A stretch of 64,000 nucleotides of DNA from contig CALYLO010000001.1 in the NCBI GenBank assembly GCA_944800085.1, forward strand, positions 1,327,001 through 1,391,000, written 5' to 3'. This DNA comes from Paenibacillus melissococcoides (GTDB lineage: Bacteria; Bacillota; Bacilli; Paenibacillales; Paenibacillaceae). The notes beneath the pieces were generated by a model that did not search any database, was not told the DNA's origin, and was given only the letters and a program-made list of their open reading frames with translations. The translations under genes were made by a program, and so were the position numbers. Numbering within the stretch: position 1 is the stretch's first letter; the number at the start of each line of letters is the position of its first letter. Of this stretch, positions 1 through 8,511 are shown piece by piece.

Positions 1-416
1 TCCATCAACGGATCGGGACGGTGGAAGAGCAAGATGTCGAGATATTCGACGCCGAGCCGCTTCAAGCTACCGTCGACGCTGCGCAAAATATGCTCCTTCG
101 AAAAATCATAGCGTCCAGGAATGCCATTTTCCGCAAAGCGAATACCGCACTTGGATTGCAGCACGATGCGTTCTCTCAATTCCGGCCGTTCCTTCAGCAC
201 CTGCCCGAAGACTTGTTCCGCCTTGCCTCTTGTATAAATGTCGGCATGGTCGAACATATTGATGCCCGCCGCGAGGGCGGCATCCACCGCAGCGTGCGCC
301 GCTGCGAGATGCTGGTCCGTTATCGGCTCGTCATTCCAGCCCCCTCCCAGCCCCATGCATCCGAGCACAAGCCGGCTGGCCGCGAGTCCGCGCCGTTGAA
401 TCGGGATCTTATTCAT
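1..416 (-). CDS. Aldo/keto reductase, YdhF-like (partial, 3' end outside window)
   Basis: The reverse strand reads from an ATG at 416 to the window edge, giving about 138 N-terminal residues of an NADPH-dependent aldo/keto reductase of the YdhF type. Family hallmarks are visible in order: LGCMGLGGGW near the start, FDHADIYTRG with the catalytic Asp and Tyr, LQSKCGI with the catalytic Lys, YDFSKEHI, and LLFHRPDPL with the catalytic His. These tetrad residues are all present, so the visible part looks functional. The substrate cannot be read from the sequence. The start is preceded by a GGAGTG-like ribosome binding site. Forward reading frames over this stretch are antisense shadows. Confidence 0.85.
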   Translation of the reverse strand, partial: MNKIPIQRRGLAASRLVLGCMGLGGGWNDEPITDQHLAAAHAAVDAALAAGINMFDHADIYTRGKAEQVFGQVLKERPELRERIVLQSKCGIRFAENGIPGRYDFSKEHILRSVDGSLKRLGVEYLDILLFHRPDPLM

Positions 417-786
417 GTTGAATCACTCCAGTGGATGTAGAATGCGAAGCTTGTCTCGTCCAGTGTACTATAGGTGCAGGTGTATATCCAGATGCGCAGG
501 GGGAGGAAGCGGAGATCCGTTCTTTGCCGGACGGTCCGGCGAGCCGTGTCCAGAAGGAAAAGGGAAGGCCGCAGCCGAATATACCAGAAGGCGCCGAAAA
601 AAAAGCTTCATGGACAAGTCCAGCGGTATGATGTCAAGTCCCTGATTGATGAGAATTGGAAAATTTCCTTGGCGTGCAGCAGGATCAATCCCAAAAAAGG
701 CATCACCAAACTAGACCCAGTCGAAAATTAAGTAAAATACCATAATTTAACTGGGAATTAGAGAAGAAAATTCATGAGCCAAGGCA
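417..786. other. Intergenic stretch holding the downstream end of the IS110 element
   Basis: No convincing gene. Short forward frames lack family features and good starts. The AT-rich part at 715-786 directly follows the IS110 transposase stop codon and probably contains the right end of that element. IS110 elements lack clear terminal inverted repeats, so the exact boundary cannot be set by eye. Confidence 0.5.
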
Positions 787-2031
787 TTATTGCTCTGTCG
801 GCTTCACCTTCCTTCTGGGCGTATAGAGTTGGTCGTTGCGTAGCAGCACATCGACCAGACGCACAAGTTTTCTTGCCGTTAAGACGAGGGCACGTTTGTG
901 TTGATGCTTAGGGACTTCATTGAATTTCTTCCGGTAGTACTCCCCGAATTCCGGGTCGCGGTTTTTTACCGAGTTGGCAGCTTCAACAAGGTAGTAGCGA
1001 AGGAATCGGTTGCCGGAACGAATGCGCTTTGTATCTTCCGCCTCGAAGGAGCCGGATTGGTGCTTGCGCCACGTCAGACCCGCATACTTGGCCAAGGCGG
1101 CTTGATCCGTGAAGCGGTCGATGTCGCCGATCTCGGCCAGGATGCCTGCGGCATAGACCCGATCAATGCCCGGAATGGAACGGAGGCACTGGCTGCTGGA
1201 AATGCCGTCTAAAATGCGCTCAATCGCCTTGTCGAGCTCTTTAAGCTGACTCTGGATGCTCCGGATCGACTGAATTGAGGTGCCCAGCACCAAATCAATG
1301 GAATCCTCGACAACCTTCGAGAGACGGTACGAGGCCCGAGCCGCCTTTTGAATACAGCGGGCGACGTGTTCGGGATCGGGGAAACGATTTCTCCCCTTGT
1401 CCTTGAGATAGTCAGCCAAACGGGCGACATCCATATTCGCCATCTCATCCAGACTATACTTTTCCGAGAGCATTTCCATGATGGCATGGCCGAACACGGA
1501 ACTGTCCACCTCCGCGCGAAAAGCATTGCACTTGTAGAACAGATTTTGCAAAAAGTATTGCTTCTCGCGGGTAAGGTTGTGTACGAGATGGAATCGCATG
1601 CGAGTGAGCCGCTGCAAGGCGATGTACTGTTCCTGCATCACGATAGTCGTCGTGAGTCTGCCAAAACGCAGGCGGTCTGCAATGATCCAGGCATCGATGC
1701 GATCGGTTTTGTCCAGGTCGGCATAAGCGTCTTTGAATTTGTTAATCAGCTTCGGATTAATGGTGAACACCTTGGCATTCAATTGTTGAAGGGCCTCATC
1801 CTCATGCAAGTACATGGCTGGATGCCAACTGTAGACGGATGTGGCTTCAAGCCCGATATGAACCTCAGAGCAGGCTGTCTTGACCGCAGCAGAAATGATG
1901 CGATCCCGCAAGTAAGAAGCGCCGTGCAGATTGTTGGTGGTCTTGAAGGTCTCCAGGGTGTCGCCATCCGATTTCATCAAACAGGCTTCCAGTTCTTCGG
2001 AACTGACGTCAATACCGACAAAAAGCTTCAA
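787..2031 (-). CDS. IS110 family transposase
   Basis: 414 residues, the usual length for IS110-family DEDD recombinases. The N-terminal RuvC-like domain starts with LFVGIDVSS (first catalytic Asp), followed by GLEATSVYSW and KTDRIDAWIIADRL, which carry further acidic residues. The C-terminal IS116/IS110/IS902 domain shows RSIPGIDRVYAAGILAEIGD, YAGLTWRKHQSGS and RSGNRFLRYYLVEAANS, including the catalytic Ser region. The gene is intact, so the element may be mobile. IS110 enzymes act with a structured RNA transcribed from the non-coding end upstream of the gene, and a fitting stretch lies at 2032-2295. The element sits between a reductase and a dehydrogenase and does not visibly interrupt either. 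Confidence 0.93.
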   Translation of the reverse strand: MKLFVGIDVSSEELEACLMKSDGDTLETFKTTNNLHGASYLRDRIISAAVKTACSEVHIGLEATSVYSWHPAMYLHEDEALQQLNAKVFTINPKLINKFKDAYADLDKTDRIDAWIIADRLRFGRLTTTIVMQEQYIALQRLTRMRFHLVHNLTREKQYFLQNLFYKCNAFRAEVDSSVFGHAIMEMLSEKYSLDEMANMDVARLADYLKDKGRNRFPDPEHVARCIQKAARASYRLSKVVEDSIDLVLGTSIQSIRSIQSQLKELDKAIERILDGISSSQCLRSIPGIDRVYAAGILAEIGDIDRFTDQAALAKYAGLTWRKHQSGSFEAEDTKRIRSGNRFLRYYLVEAANSVKNRDPEFGEYYRKKFNEVPKHQHKRALVLTARKLVRLVDVLLRNDQLYTPRRKVKPTEQ

Positions 2032-2295
2032 GAGAATTCCTCCTTTCTATAAGGGATTCAGGGAACGGACTCTCCGGACTGTCTCCGGCGCACTCGCCGA
2101 TCAATCACCCTCGCATATGAGAACACGCTTCGGTTCATGAGCTGCCCCGACGCTGCTACAGTCGGGCATGAGTTGCCGAAGGGAACAGCCAGCGGGTAAG
2201 AAGTGCAAGCGAGTACCGGAGAAACAGACTTAAAAAGTAGATTGGACTACAGGAGGGAGACGAATTTCCCCGAATGGAACCCTAAGTTCCATTGT
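2032..2295 (-). ncRNA. Candidate bridge (seek) RNA region of the IS110 element
   Basis: About 260 bases upstream of the transposase start contain no reading frame. This is the position where IS110-group elements encode the guide RNA that pairs with donor and target DNA. Short complementary segments are visible, for example AATGGAAC/GTTCCATT at 2273-2293 and CGACTGTAG/CTACAGTCG-like pairing around 2150-2165. I have not folded the sequence, so the RNA is inferred from position and family knowledge. Confidence 0.35.
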
Positions 2296-2439
2296 CCAGA
2301 GACATTCCGGAAAGTCCAGTCCCCATATTAATTTTCAATGTGCAAGCTGGAAATTTTGAAGGCATTCTATGTTACTATAAAGGACTGGAAAAAGACTCAA
2401 AACTGCCTTTAGGAAATACTATACGAGGGAGGGGACGAA

Positions 2440-3318
2440 ATGAAGGAACGGGTAATGATCGTAACCGGAGCGAACTCGGGCATGGGACTGGCAACCAGTG
2501 TGGCCTTGGCCAGACAGGGAATCCATGTTATCATGCTGTGCCGGCATGAAGCGAGGGGGAGGCGGGCGCTGGAGGAAGCGGTTCGCCGCAGCGGATCGAA
2601 CCGCATCGGGCTCATGCTCTGCGATCTGGGATCGCTGCGCAGCATTCGCGCCTGCGCGGCAGCGCTCCTGAACTATCCGGCGCTGGACGGGCTGATTAAC
2701 AACGCGGGGGTTGTCTCGCTTCGCCGCCAGACGACAAGCGACGGCTTCGAGCAGAATATCGGCGTCAACCATCTCGGACATTTTCTGTTGACCAATCTTC
2801 TGCTGGGAGCCCTGCGGCGAGCGCCGCAGGGACGGATTATCAATGTGTCGTCCGGCGCTCACAAGATAGGCCGCATTCATTTCGATGACCTGCATCTGAC
2901 GAGGGGGTATAATGCGGTCACGGCTTATGCGCAGTCGAAGCTGGCCAACCTATTGTTCACCTCCGCGCTCGCCCGCCGGCTGGAGGGGACGAAGGTGACG
3001 GCCAACAGCCTTCATCCCGGGGCGGTCGCCACCAATATCGGCGTCGATCGCGGCACCGGATTCGGCAAAACCATCATGGCGATGCTGCGCCCGTTCTTCC
3101 TGACGCCGGAGGAGGGGGCGGCTACCGCCATTTACTTGGCGACCAGCCCGGATGTAGCTGGAGTGTCGGGCGCTTATTTCTACCGTCAGCGTCAGGTACC
3201 GGCGTCTCGCCGCGCGCAGGATGCGCAGCTGGCGGAGCGGCTGTGGGCCGTGAGTGCGGCGGAAGTGGGATGGAATATGGCGGAGAGCGCCACGCCAAGA
3301 ATGACGGCTTCTCCATAG
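2440..3318 (+). CDS. Short-chain dehydrogenase/reductase, retinol-dehydrogenase-like
   Basis: 292 residues with a classic SDR Rossmann fold. The cofactor loop TGANSGMG is at residues 9-16, NNAG at 87-90, catalytic Ser at about 138 (NVSSGA), and YAQSK with Tyr163 and Lys167. An Arg at the end of the second strand (LCRHEARG) suggests NADP(H). The family oxidises or reduces alcohol and carbonyl groups, and the true substrate is unknown. The start has a strong site, GAGGGAGGGGACGAA, just upstream. The last 40 residues are more basic and less family-like than the rest, which may mean the 3' end has drifted. It stands alone, with the IS110 element behind it. Confidence 0.9.
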   Translation: MKERVMIVTGANSGMGLATSVALARQGIHVIMLCRHEARGRRALEEAVRRSGSNRIGLMLCDLGSLRSIRACAAALLNYPALDGLINNAGVVSLRRQTTSDGFEQNIGVNHLGHFLLTNLLLGALRRAPQGRIINVSSGAHKIGRIHFDDLHLTRGYNAVTAYAQSKLANLLFTSALARRLEGTKVTANSLHPGAVATNIGVDRGTGFGKTIMAMLRPFFLTPEEGAATAIYLATSPDVAGVSGAYFYRQRQVPASRRAQDAQLAERLWAVSAAEVGWNMAESATPRMTASP

Positions 3319-3373
3319 CCGATGCAGCCGGACTGGTCGGCATCCGCGATCCCGGGATGCCGGAGCATGTCGG

Positions 3374-3628
3374 TCAGCTTATTCCGCGAGGGAGAAGCTT
3401 CGGCTCCGCCATTGCTGCGGCCGGCTGGCTCTTGCGGCGGGGCACCATGAGCAGAACGATGCGGATCCCGATGATGAAAACACGAAGGCCCCAAGAAGCA
3501 CAGGCAGAATGCCAGGCAAGATTGCGCTAATCCACTGCCCGAACTGAATCCCGCCCCAACTGAACAAAAAGCAAGACGGCAATGATCGAATTGGAGATCC
3601 ACGGGATTCGCATCCCGCGCCAATTCAC
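3374..3628 (-). pseudogene. Frameshifted small membrane protein
   Basis: Reading the reverse strand from a GTG at 3628, preceded by GAAGGAGTG, gives NWRGMRIPWISNSIIAVLLF. A switch of frame then continues as SWGGIQFGQWISAILPGILP and LLGAFVF. A second switch gives IIGIRIVLLMVPRRKSQP and ends near LLPRGIS at 3374. The stitched product has about 84 residues with two hydrophobic segments and a basic tail. It looks like a small integral membrane protein broken by two single-base shifts. The family is not recognised. The decay reading rests on how well the three pieces join. Sequencing error is the alternative. Confidence 0.4.
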
Positions 3629-3794
3629 GGGAAAACACTCCTTCGGTCAGCAGTGCAGGAATGGATTCGGTACAGATTACGGATATATTGAGGAATTATG
3701 CGTGTCCGCTACATATATTGTTGAGAGATCATCAAATCGCGTTGCTGCGCCTTCATGGCCTCAATGCTCTCGTTAAAGACGAGGAGGGGATAGG

Positions 3795-4508
3795 ATGAAT
3801 CAGACGGATAACGTGCCGCAATTCGGCCAGCAGTTGAAAGCATTGCTCAAGGAGCGCTCCTTGTCCATGCGCAAATTAAGCGAGCAGACCGGAATTGATC
3901 CGGCCACCATCTCCCGGATGGCCAACGGGAAGCAGGCGGTCAAGCCGGAATACATTCATCGCATCGCGTCGGTTCTCGCCATTCCGGCCGAGCGGCTGTA
4001 CCGGGCAGCGGGCTATTCCGTCGGGGCAGAGCCGAGCGGAAGGACGGATATGCACGCTTCCGTCGATGCGATTCAGCAAGTGCTGGGGCATTCGAAGCTA
4101 TATGAGCCGGAGTTCAGCACCGAAGGGGTGCGGCAGGAACTGATGAAGTGCGAGAGGTATGCCCGTACCGAGGAAGGCAAGCGGCTGATTCATCAAGATT
4201 TCGAGGAAAAAGTGAGCAAGGTGAGCGGAGAAGGCCCGTTCATTGAGCAAATGCGCGACATGTATGCTTGCTTTTGCGATCCGGCGGTATCGGAGGAGGA
4301 AAAAGCGGTGCTCGGCAGCGCTCTGCTTTATTTCATCCTGTCTGTCGACATTATCCCGGATTATGTGTTTCCGATCGGTTACCTTGATGATGCGATTGCG
4401 GTTAATATGGCGCTCGAACGGCTGCGAGGCATGGCCGGCGCAGCGCAAACGCAGAGAAATGCGACCGGACGCGATCCGGCCGCCGAGGCACCGGATGAAG
4501 GCGAATAG
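3795..4508 (+). CDS. XRE-family regulator with C-terminal DUF1232 (YkvA) domain
   Basis: 237 residues. Residues 8-62 form a Cro/CI-type helix-turn-helix (LSMRKLSEQTGIDPATISRM, then IHRIASVLAIPAERLYRAAG). Residues about 165-205 match the DUF1232 membrane-associated segment (ALLYFILSVDIIPDYVFPIG, then YLDDAIAVNMALERL). This pairing suggests a DNA-binding protein tethered to or sensing the membrane. The role is unknown. The ribosome binding site GGAGGGGATAGG precedes the ATG. The gene is monocistronic and converges on the feo operon, with a shared terminator hairpin at 4543-4577. Confidence 0.85.
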   Translation: MNQTDNVPQFGQQLKALLKERSLSMRKLSEQTGIDPATISRMANGKQAVKPEYIHRIASVLAIPAERLYRAAGYSVGAEPSGRTDMHASVDAIQQVLGHSKLYEPEFSTEGVRQELMKCERYARTEEGKRLIHQDFEEKVSKVSGEGPFIEQMRDMYACFCDPAVSEEEKAVLGSALLYFILSVDIIPDYVFPIGYLDDAIAVNMALERLRGMAGAAQTQRNATGRDPAAEAPDEGE

Positions 4509-4542
4509 GCGGCGGGGAGAAGCGGTATGTCCCGCATACGAA

Positions 4543-4577
4543 GGCAGCACGAGCCAGAAGCACCGGCTCGTGCTGCC
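4543..4577. terminator. Bidirectional terminator between the XRE gene and feoB
   Basis: A perfect 13-bp stem: GGCAGCACGAGCC at 4543-4555, a 9-base loop, and GGCTCGTGCTGCC at 4565-4577. It lies between two convergent genes. T-runs are weak on both sides, but stem strength and position support a terminator. Confidence 0.75.
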
Positions 4578-4602
4578 AACAGGCATGTTCTCTTGTTATA
4601 CC

Positions 4603-6012
4603 CTATACCCAGCCGAACGCTCTTGCCAATTGAGCCGTGGCAAAGGTGACGGCAATCGCGATGGCAAGGGGGATGAGCGCGGACAGTGCGGTCCACTTCA
4701 CGCTCTTCGTCTCTTTGTAAATATTGAACAGCGTCGTGCCGCATGGATAATGGAGCAGGGAGAACAGCATCATATTGAGTGCTGTCAGCCATGTCCAGCC
4801 ATGGTTCAGAAAGATGTTCTTGATGTTGTCCATGCCGTCGGCATCGACCAACGCGCCGGTGGACAAGTATCCCATCAGCAGAATCGGAAGCACAATCTCA
4901 TTCGCAGGAAGGCCGAGAATGAAGGCCATCAGGATGAAGCCGTCCAGTCCGATCGCATGGGCGAACGGGTCGAAAAAGCCGGCCATATGATTAAGCACGC
5001 TGTCCCCGCCGATGAAAATATTGCCCAGGATCCAGGTGATGATCCCGGCAGGCGCGGCCACGATGATGGCACGCGTCAACACATTGAGCGATTTGTCCCG
5101 CGACGCGAGCAGAATCGTCTTCGCGAACTGCGGCTTCCGGTACGGAGGCAGCTCCAGCGTATAATGAGTCGGCACCCCGCGCAGGGCGGTCTTGGACAAG
5201 ACCCACGATACGGTAAACGTGACGGCGATGCCGATCATGACCATGCCCATGACGACCGAGGCCGTAACGAGCGTCTGCATGCCGGAACCGAGACCCGCCG
5301 ACACCATGAAGAGGGAAGACAGCAGAATCAGGGTTGGCCAGCGTCCGTTGCAGGGCACGAAGTTGTTCGTCAAGATGGCAAGCATCCGCTCACGCGGCGA
5401 TTCGATAATGCGGGTAGACAAAATCGCTGCGGCATTGCAGCCGAAGCCCATCGACATCGTCAGCGCCTGCTTGCCATGCCCGCCCGATTTCTTGAACAGG
5501 CGGTCCATGTTGAAGGCGACGCGCGGCAAGTAGCCGAAGTTCTCCAGCAGGGCGAATACCGGGAAAAAGATGGCCATTGGCGGCAGCATGACGCTGACGA
5601 CCCAGGCCGTGCCGCGGAAGAATCCGAGAATGAGCACGCCATGCAGCCAAGCGGGCGCATGAAGCGCTTCGAAGCCGGCGGTCAAATAGCTTTCAATTGT
5701 ATTAAACAAGTCAAAGAGCAGGGCGGAAGGCACATTCGCCCCCGCAATCGTAATCCAGAAGACCGCACCCAGTATCGCCAGCATAATCGGGAATCCCCAA
5801 ATCGGGGAGGTGACGATTTTGTCAAGCCGGTATGTGCTCTCCAGCTTCTTCTTATCTTCGTAGCGGACCGCTTCGCGGCAAATGCTGTGCGTTGTCTTAT
5901 AAATATCCCCGACGATGTCGTCCCGAACCTCGCTGCCGTTGGTCAGGTTCTTGGCCTTCGCTAATAGCGAATCGAGCGAGTCGGGGGAATTAGTGGCAAG
6001 CGGTGTAGCCAT
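4603..6012 (-). CDS. feoB: FeoB membrane permease part (split FeoB, Gate/nucleoside-recognition domains)
   Basis: 469 residues matching the membrane half of FeoB, the ferrous iron importer. Two Gate domains are visible, with conserved GFGCNAAAILSTRIIESPRE, NNFVPCNGRWPTL and LPANEIVLPILLM. The segment GYLPRVAFNMDRLFKKSGGHG belongs to the first gate. About eight to ten membrane helices can be counted. The GTPase half is a separate gene just upstream that overlaps this one by 23 bases, so the two were once, or still are, one functional unit. The C-terminus ends after a final helix with no FeoB_C tail. It is transcribed with feoA and the GTPase gene. Confidence 0.92.
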   Translation of the reverse strand: MATPLATNSPDSLDSLLAKAKNLTNGSEVRDDIVGDIYKTTHSICREAVRYEDKKKLESTYRLDKIVTSPIWGFPIMLAILGAVFWITIAGANVPSALLFDLFNTIESYLTAGFEALHAPAWLHGVLILGFFRGTAWVVSVMLPPMAIFFPVFALLENFGYLPRVAFNMDRLFKKSGGHGKQALTMSMGFGCNAAAILSTRIIESPRERMLAILTNNFVPCNGRWPTLILLSSLFMVSAGLGSGMQTLVTASVVMGMVMIGIAVTFTVSWVLSKTALRGVPTHYTLELPPYRKPQFAKTILLASRDKSLNVLTRAIIVAAPAGIITWILGNIFIGGDSVLNHMAGFFDPFAHAIGLDGFILMAFILGLPANEIVLPILLMGYLSTGALVDADGMDNIKNIFLNHGWTWLTALNMMLFSLLHYPCGTTLFNIYKETKSVKWTALSALIPLAIAIAVTFATAQLARAFGWV

Positions 6013-6721
6013 ATTGTACCGTCTCCTTCATTGTCGCCGTCTGGTCTTCCGTCATCCGCTTCTTCATCGTCTGAAGCAGCTTCTCGTCATTATCGAGCAA
6101 CCGCAAGGCGATCCAGCGGGCGGGATAACGGTCGCCAAGCTGCTCGCGTATCGCCGGCTCCAGTTCGGCAATCTTGCGTTCGATATGATCGCTGTATTGA
6201 ATCTGCAGCGGCTGAGGCACGAGCTTGCCCGAGGCGACCTGCTCGATCTTGTCGAGCAGCTGGGGAATGCCAATCCGGCTGCGCGCCGAGATGGCGACTA
6301 CAGGCACGCCCAGCTTGCGGGAAATCGCATTGATATCGATGCGGACGCCCAGGCGCTTCGCTTCGTCAATCAAGTTGATGCAGAGGACGACGCGGTTCGT
6401 CATCTCCATGACCTGCAGGGCCAGATTCAAGTTCCGCTCCAGCGATGTCGCGTCGAGCACGACGACCGTCACGTCCGGATTCTCAAATATGATATAGTCC
6501 CGGGCGACTTCCTCATCCGCCGAGTTCGAATAGAGAGAGTAGGTGCCCGGAAGATCGATGATGCGGAACGGCGTGCCTTGATGCTCGAATTCTCCTTCCG
6601 TCATCATGACGGTCTTGCCTGCCCAGTTCCCGGTATGCTGGCGCATCCCTGTCAAGGTATTGAACAACGTGCTCTTGCCTGTATTCGGGTTACCGGCGAG
6701 GGCAATTCGATATCCGCTCAT
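5990..6721 (-). CDS. feoB: FeoB N-terminal GTPase part (split FeoB)
   Basis: 243 residues forming the cytosolic G-protein of the ferrous iron transporter. G1 is AGNPNTGKS (residues 9-17), G3 is DLPGTYS (56-62) and G4 is NLID (116-119). After the G domain a helical region (residues 170-230) resembles the guanine dissociation inhibitor part of FeoB. It then stops, with the last codons overlapping the start of the permease gene by 23 bases in another frame. The start codon overlaps the feoA stop by 4 bases (ATGA), a sign of translational coupling. The split with tight overlap favours separate subunits made in equal amounts. A ribosomal frameshift producing a fused protein is possible but no slippery site was recognised. 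Confidence 0.92.
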   Translation of the reverse strand: MSGYRIALAGNPNTGKSTLFNTLTGMRQHTGNWAGKTVMMTEGEFEHQGTPFRIIDLPGTYSLYSNSADEEVARDYIIFENPDVTVVVLDATSLERNLNLALQVMEMTNRVVLCINLIDEAKRLGVRIDINAISRKLGVPVVAISARSRIGIPQLLDKIEQVASGKLVPQPLQIQYSDHIERKIAELEPAIREQLGDRYPARWIALRLLDNDEKLLQTMKKRMTEDQTATMKETVQYGYTACH

Positions 6722-6972
6722 TCATCCTCACCTCCAATTATCTCCCCGTATATGCGCGTGCTCTCTTCTCGGCGAAGCGCGATGGTCGTATTGTTCACGC
6801 GGAACGCGACCGGATCCCCGAGCGGGCTGCGCTGCAGCACTTCGACCGTATTGCCCGGCACGAAGCCGAGATCGAGAAGCCGCCGGCGCAGCACTCCTTC
6901 CACTTCGATGCGGGAGAGACGCAGCCGGCTGCCTGTATCCGCTTCTGCCAAAGATCTGTCTGTTGTCGACAT
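6718..6972 (-). CDS. feoA: FeoA ferrous iron transport accessory protein
   Basis: 84 residues, the usual FeoA length, with an SH3-like beta-barrel. Family features are LRRLLDLGFVPGNTVEVLQR-like residues in the middle and PLGDPVAFRVNNTTIALRR near the end. FeoA is a small cytosolic partner of FeoB. It is the first gene of a three-gene iron uptake operon and overlaps the GTPase gene by 4 bases. The promoter and a Fur-like box lie about 85-125 bases upstream. Confidence 0.9.
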   Translation of the reverse strand: MSTTDRSLAEADTGSRLRLSRIEVEGVLRRRLLDLGFVPGNTVEVLQRSPLGDPVAFRVNNTTIALRREESTRIYGEIIGGEDE

Positions 6973-7057
6973 CTATGATGTTCCTCCTCCCCATGTCCGA
7001 ACCTCGCGAGCGGATCGGGAACCGTATGTCCCCGGTTCCCCCGCTCTTGTTATTATT

Positions 7058-7098
7058 AGTATAGGACAAAAGTATTGAGTTGCCAACAATAATTTTCA
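7058..7098 (-). promoter_or_regulatory. feo operon promoter with overlapping Fur-like box
   Basis: On the reverse strand TTGGCA (7081-7086) and TATACT (7058-7063) are separated by exactly 17 bases, a good SigA promoter. The 15-mer TGAAAATTATTGTTG at 7084-7098 matches the Bacillus 7-1-7 Fur box in about 10 of 14 positions and covers the -35 region. That arrangement would let Fur block transcription when iron is plentiful. The promoter is clear, and the Fur site is inferred from consensus and from the genes it controls. Confidence 0.65.
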
Positions 7099-7190
7099 TT
7101 AGGGCAACATTTTTAGGGAGGGGGAATTGTTGGCAAGAGCGGGCTTGGCGTCCCGTTGACATTGGCGCAGGGGCAAGCACTATACTAGAA

Positions 7191-7450
7191 ATGCTTGCCC
7201 ATAACAGAATGGCAGAATCGGCGGAAGTGGGAAACATCGGCACGATCGCCTCGCGGCGGGGACGGGGATACGGAGCGAAAATAACGGCGAACTGGCCCGG
7301 AGGGCTGCCCGGCTGACCTCTTACGTTCTGCTGGAAGTGTTCAATGACAACGAGCCCGCTATCCGGCTCTATCGCTCCCTTGGCTTCGAACAGGCGAACC
7401 AGCTCTATATGACGAGCTTCCGCTTGCCTGTCTTGGCGGAACGCGCTTGA
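7191..7450 (+). pseudogene. GNAT acetyltransferase remnant
   Basis: From about 7191 the forward strand reads MLAHNRMAESAEVGNIGTIA, then SRRGRGYGAKITA, the acetyl-CoA loop (R/Q-x-x-G-x-G/A) of GNAT enzymes. The frame is then lost and a shifted frame continues RAARLTSYVLLEVFNDNEPA, IRLYRSLGFEQANQLYMTSF and a short tail to a stop at 7450, which is the classic GNAT C-terminus. The N-terminal half of the enzyme is missing. This is a truncated, frameshifted acetyltransferase. A promoter-like TTGACA-N19-TATACT (7154-7184) still lies in front. Confidence 0.6.
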
Positions 7451-7619
7451 CGGACCGGCAATCTTTTCGTCCGGCATGGCGGCAGCGGCCGGAACCGGAG
7501 ACCCTATGATCTAATGCACTGAGGACAGACAGACAATGGGATATACTGGCGTCGGCTCGGCCTGGTTCGCCCCGGCCGTGACCGGTGATTCTTTTCCGAT
7601 GAAAAGGAGATGAGGCCCA

Positions 7620-8339
7620 TTGCAGAACAAATCCTCCATGAACAAGGGAATCCTGCTGGCCGGCGCCATCGTGCTTGCGCTGCTGGTCATATGGCTGGCG
7701 GCAAGTCTGGCCGGGACAGCCGTCCGCGAGGAAGGACAGCCGTCCGCATCGTCCGCCTCCCAGGCAATTCCGGAAGAGGAGTTGAATTATGACCTCCAAC
7801 CGGTGATGGGAGATCGGAACGCTCCGATCCGTATCGTCGAATTCGGCGATTACAAATGCCCGGCCTGCAAGCGCTGGACCGAGCTCGTGCTGTCGCAGCT
7901 GCATGAGGAATTTATCGCGGACGGCACCGCCGCCTTCTACTATATCCATTATCCATTTCTGGCTCCGGATTCGGAGCTCGCGGCCGTAGCGGGAGAGATA
8001 TTATACCATATGGACGAATCCGCGTTCTGGACCTACCATAAGCGGATCAACGAGCTTCAGGGCGAGAAGGACGAAGCTTGGGCGAACGAATCGTTCCTGA
8101 CCCGTCTGGTAGAGCGGGATATTCCGTCAATCGATGCCGAACAGTTCCGAGCCGAGCTGAAGGAGCTGAAGCATCTCGATACGGTAAAGGCCGATATGGA
8201 GATTGCGCGCAAGTTCAAGATTGGCGGCACGCCGACGGTATTGGTGAACGGGCAAGAGGTCGAGGATATTTCTTATGAGGGGATACGGGAAGCGATCTTG
8301 TCGGAGCTGAGCCGGCAGCAAGCTCAGGCAGCCAAATAG
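7620..8339 (+). CDS. DsbA/BdbD-like extracytoplasmic thiol-disulfide oxidoreductase
   Basis: 239 residues from a TTG with AAAGGAG upstream; an ATG 18 bases later is an alternative. One membrane anchor (residues 10-32) is followed by a linker and a thioredoxin fold with the active site CPAC (residues 80-83). Near the end is GGTPTVLVNG, which carries the cis-proline. The enzyme should act outside the membrane, oxidising or isomerising disulfides in exported proteins, as BdbD does. No BdbC-like quinone reductase partner is nearby. A terminator follows at 8355-8383, so the gene is probably transcribed alone. Confidence 0.88.
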   Translation: MQNKSSMNKGILLAGAIVLALLVIWLAASLAGTAVREEGQPSASSASQAIPEEELNYDLQPVMGDRNAPIRIVEFGDYKCPACKRWTELVLSQLHEEFIADGTAAFYYIHYPFLAPDSELAAVAGEILYHMDESAFWTYHKRINELQGEKDEAWANESFLTRLVERDIPSIDAEQFRAELKELKHLDTVKADMEIARKFKIGGTPTVLVNGQEVEDISYEGIREAILSELSRQQAQAAK

Positions 8340-8354
8340 AAACGCGGGAAACAG

Positions 8355-8383
8355 CGGGTTTGCCTGGAGGCGGCCCGTTTTTT
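8355..8383 (+). terminator. Rho-independent terminator after the DsbA-like gene
   Basis: CGGG and GCC pair with GGC and CCCG around a short TGGA loop, and six Ts follow at 8378-8383. It begins 16 bases after the stop codon. Confidence 0.75.
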
Positions 8384-8433
8384 GCGCCGAAATAACGGAA
8401 TGATCCTGTGCAGCCGGCAGTCTGCGCTCGCGG

Positions 8434-8511
8434 TTGACAACGGCAGGGGGATGGGGTAGTATTCACGTGACAAGATCTTCCTGTCCCCGCGCCCTTCGGC
8501 TAGCTGAAGGG
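8434..8511 (+). promoter_or_regulatory. SigA promoter and leader hairpin of the rodA-like gene
   Basis: TTGACA at 8434-8439 and TAGTAT at 8457-8462 are 17 bases apart, giving a strong SigA promoter. The predicted leader (start near 8469) contains a hairpin CCCTTC...GAAGGG at 8492-8511, followed by GTTTGTTTGT. It could pause or attenuate transcription before the gene at 8564. Confidence 0.65.

Larger units (their letters stand above)
720..2295 (-). mobile_element. IS110-family insertion sequence (approximate ends)
   Basis: The element comprises the transposase at 787-2031, a long non-coding end upstream of it and a short AT-rich end downstream. The outer limits given are estimates. A small inverted repeat, AATGGAAC/GTTCCATT at 2273-2293, lies close to the presumed upstream end. 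IS110 members make no target duplication and have no clear terminal repeats, so comparison with an empty site is needed for precise ends. Confidence 0.55.

Noticed and set aside
4243..5964. 573-codon forward frame
   Set aside because: Antisense to the FeoB permease; low-complexity composition and no ribosome site.
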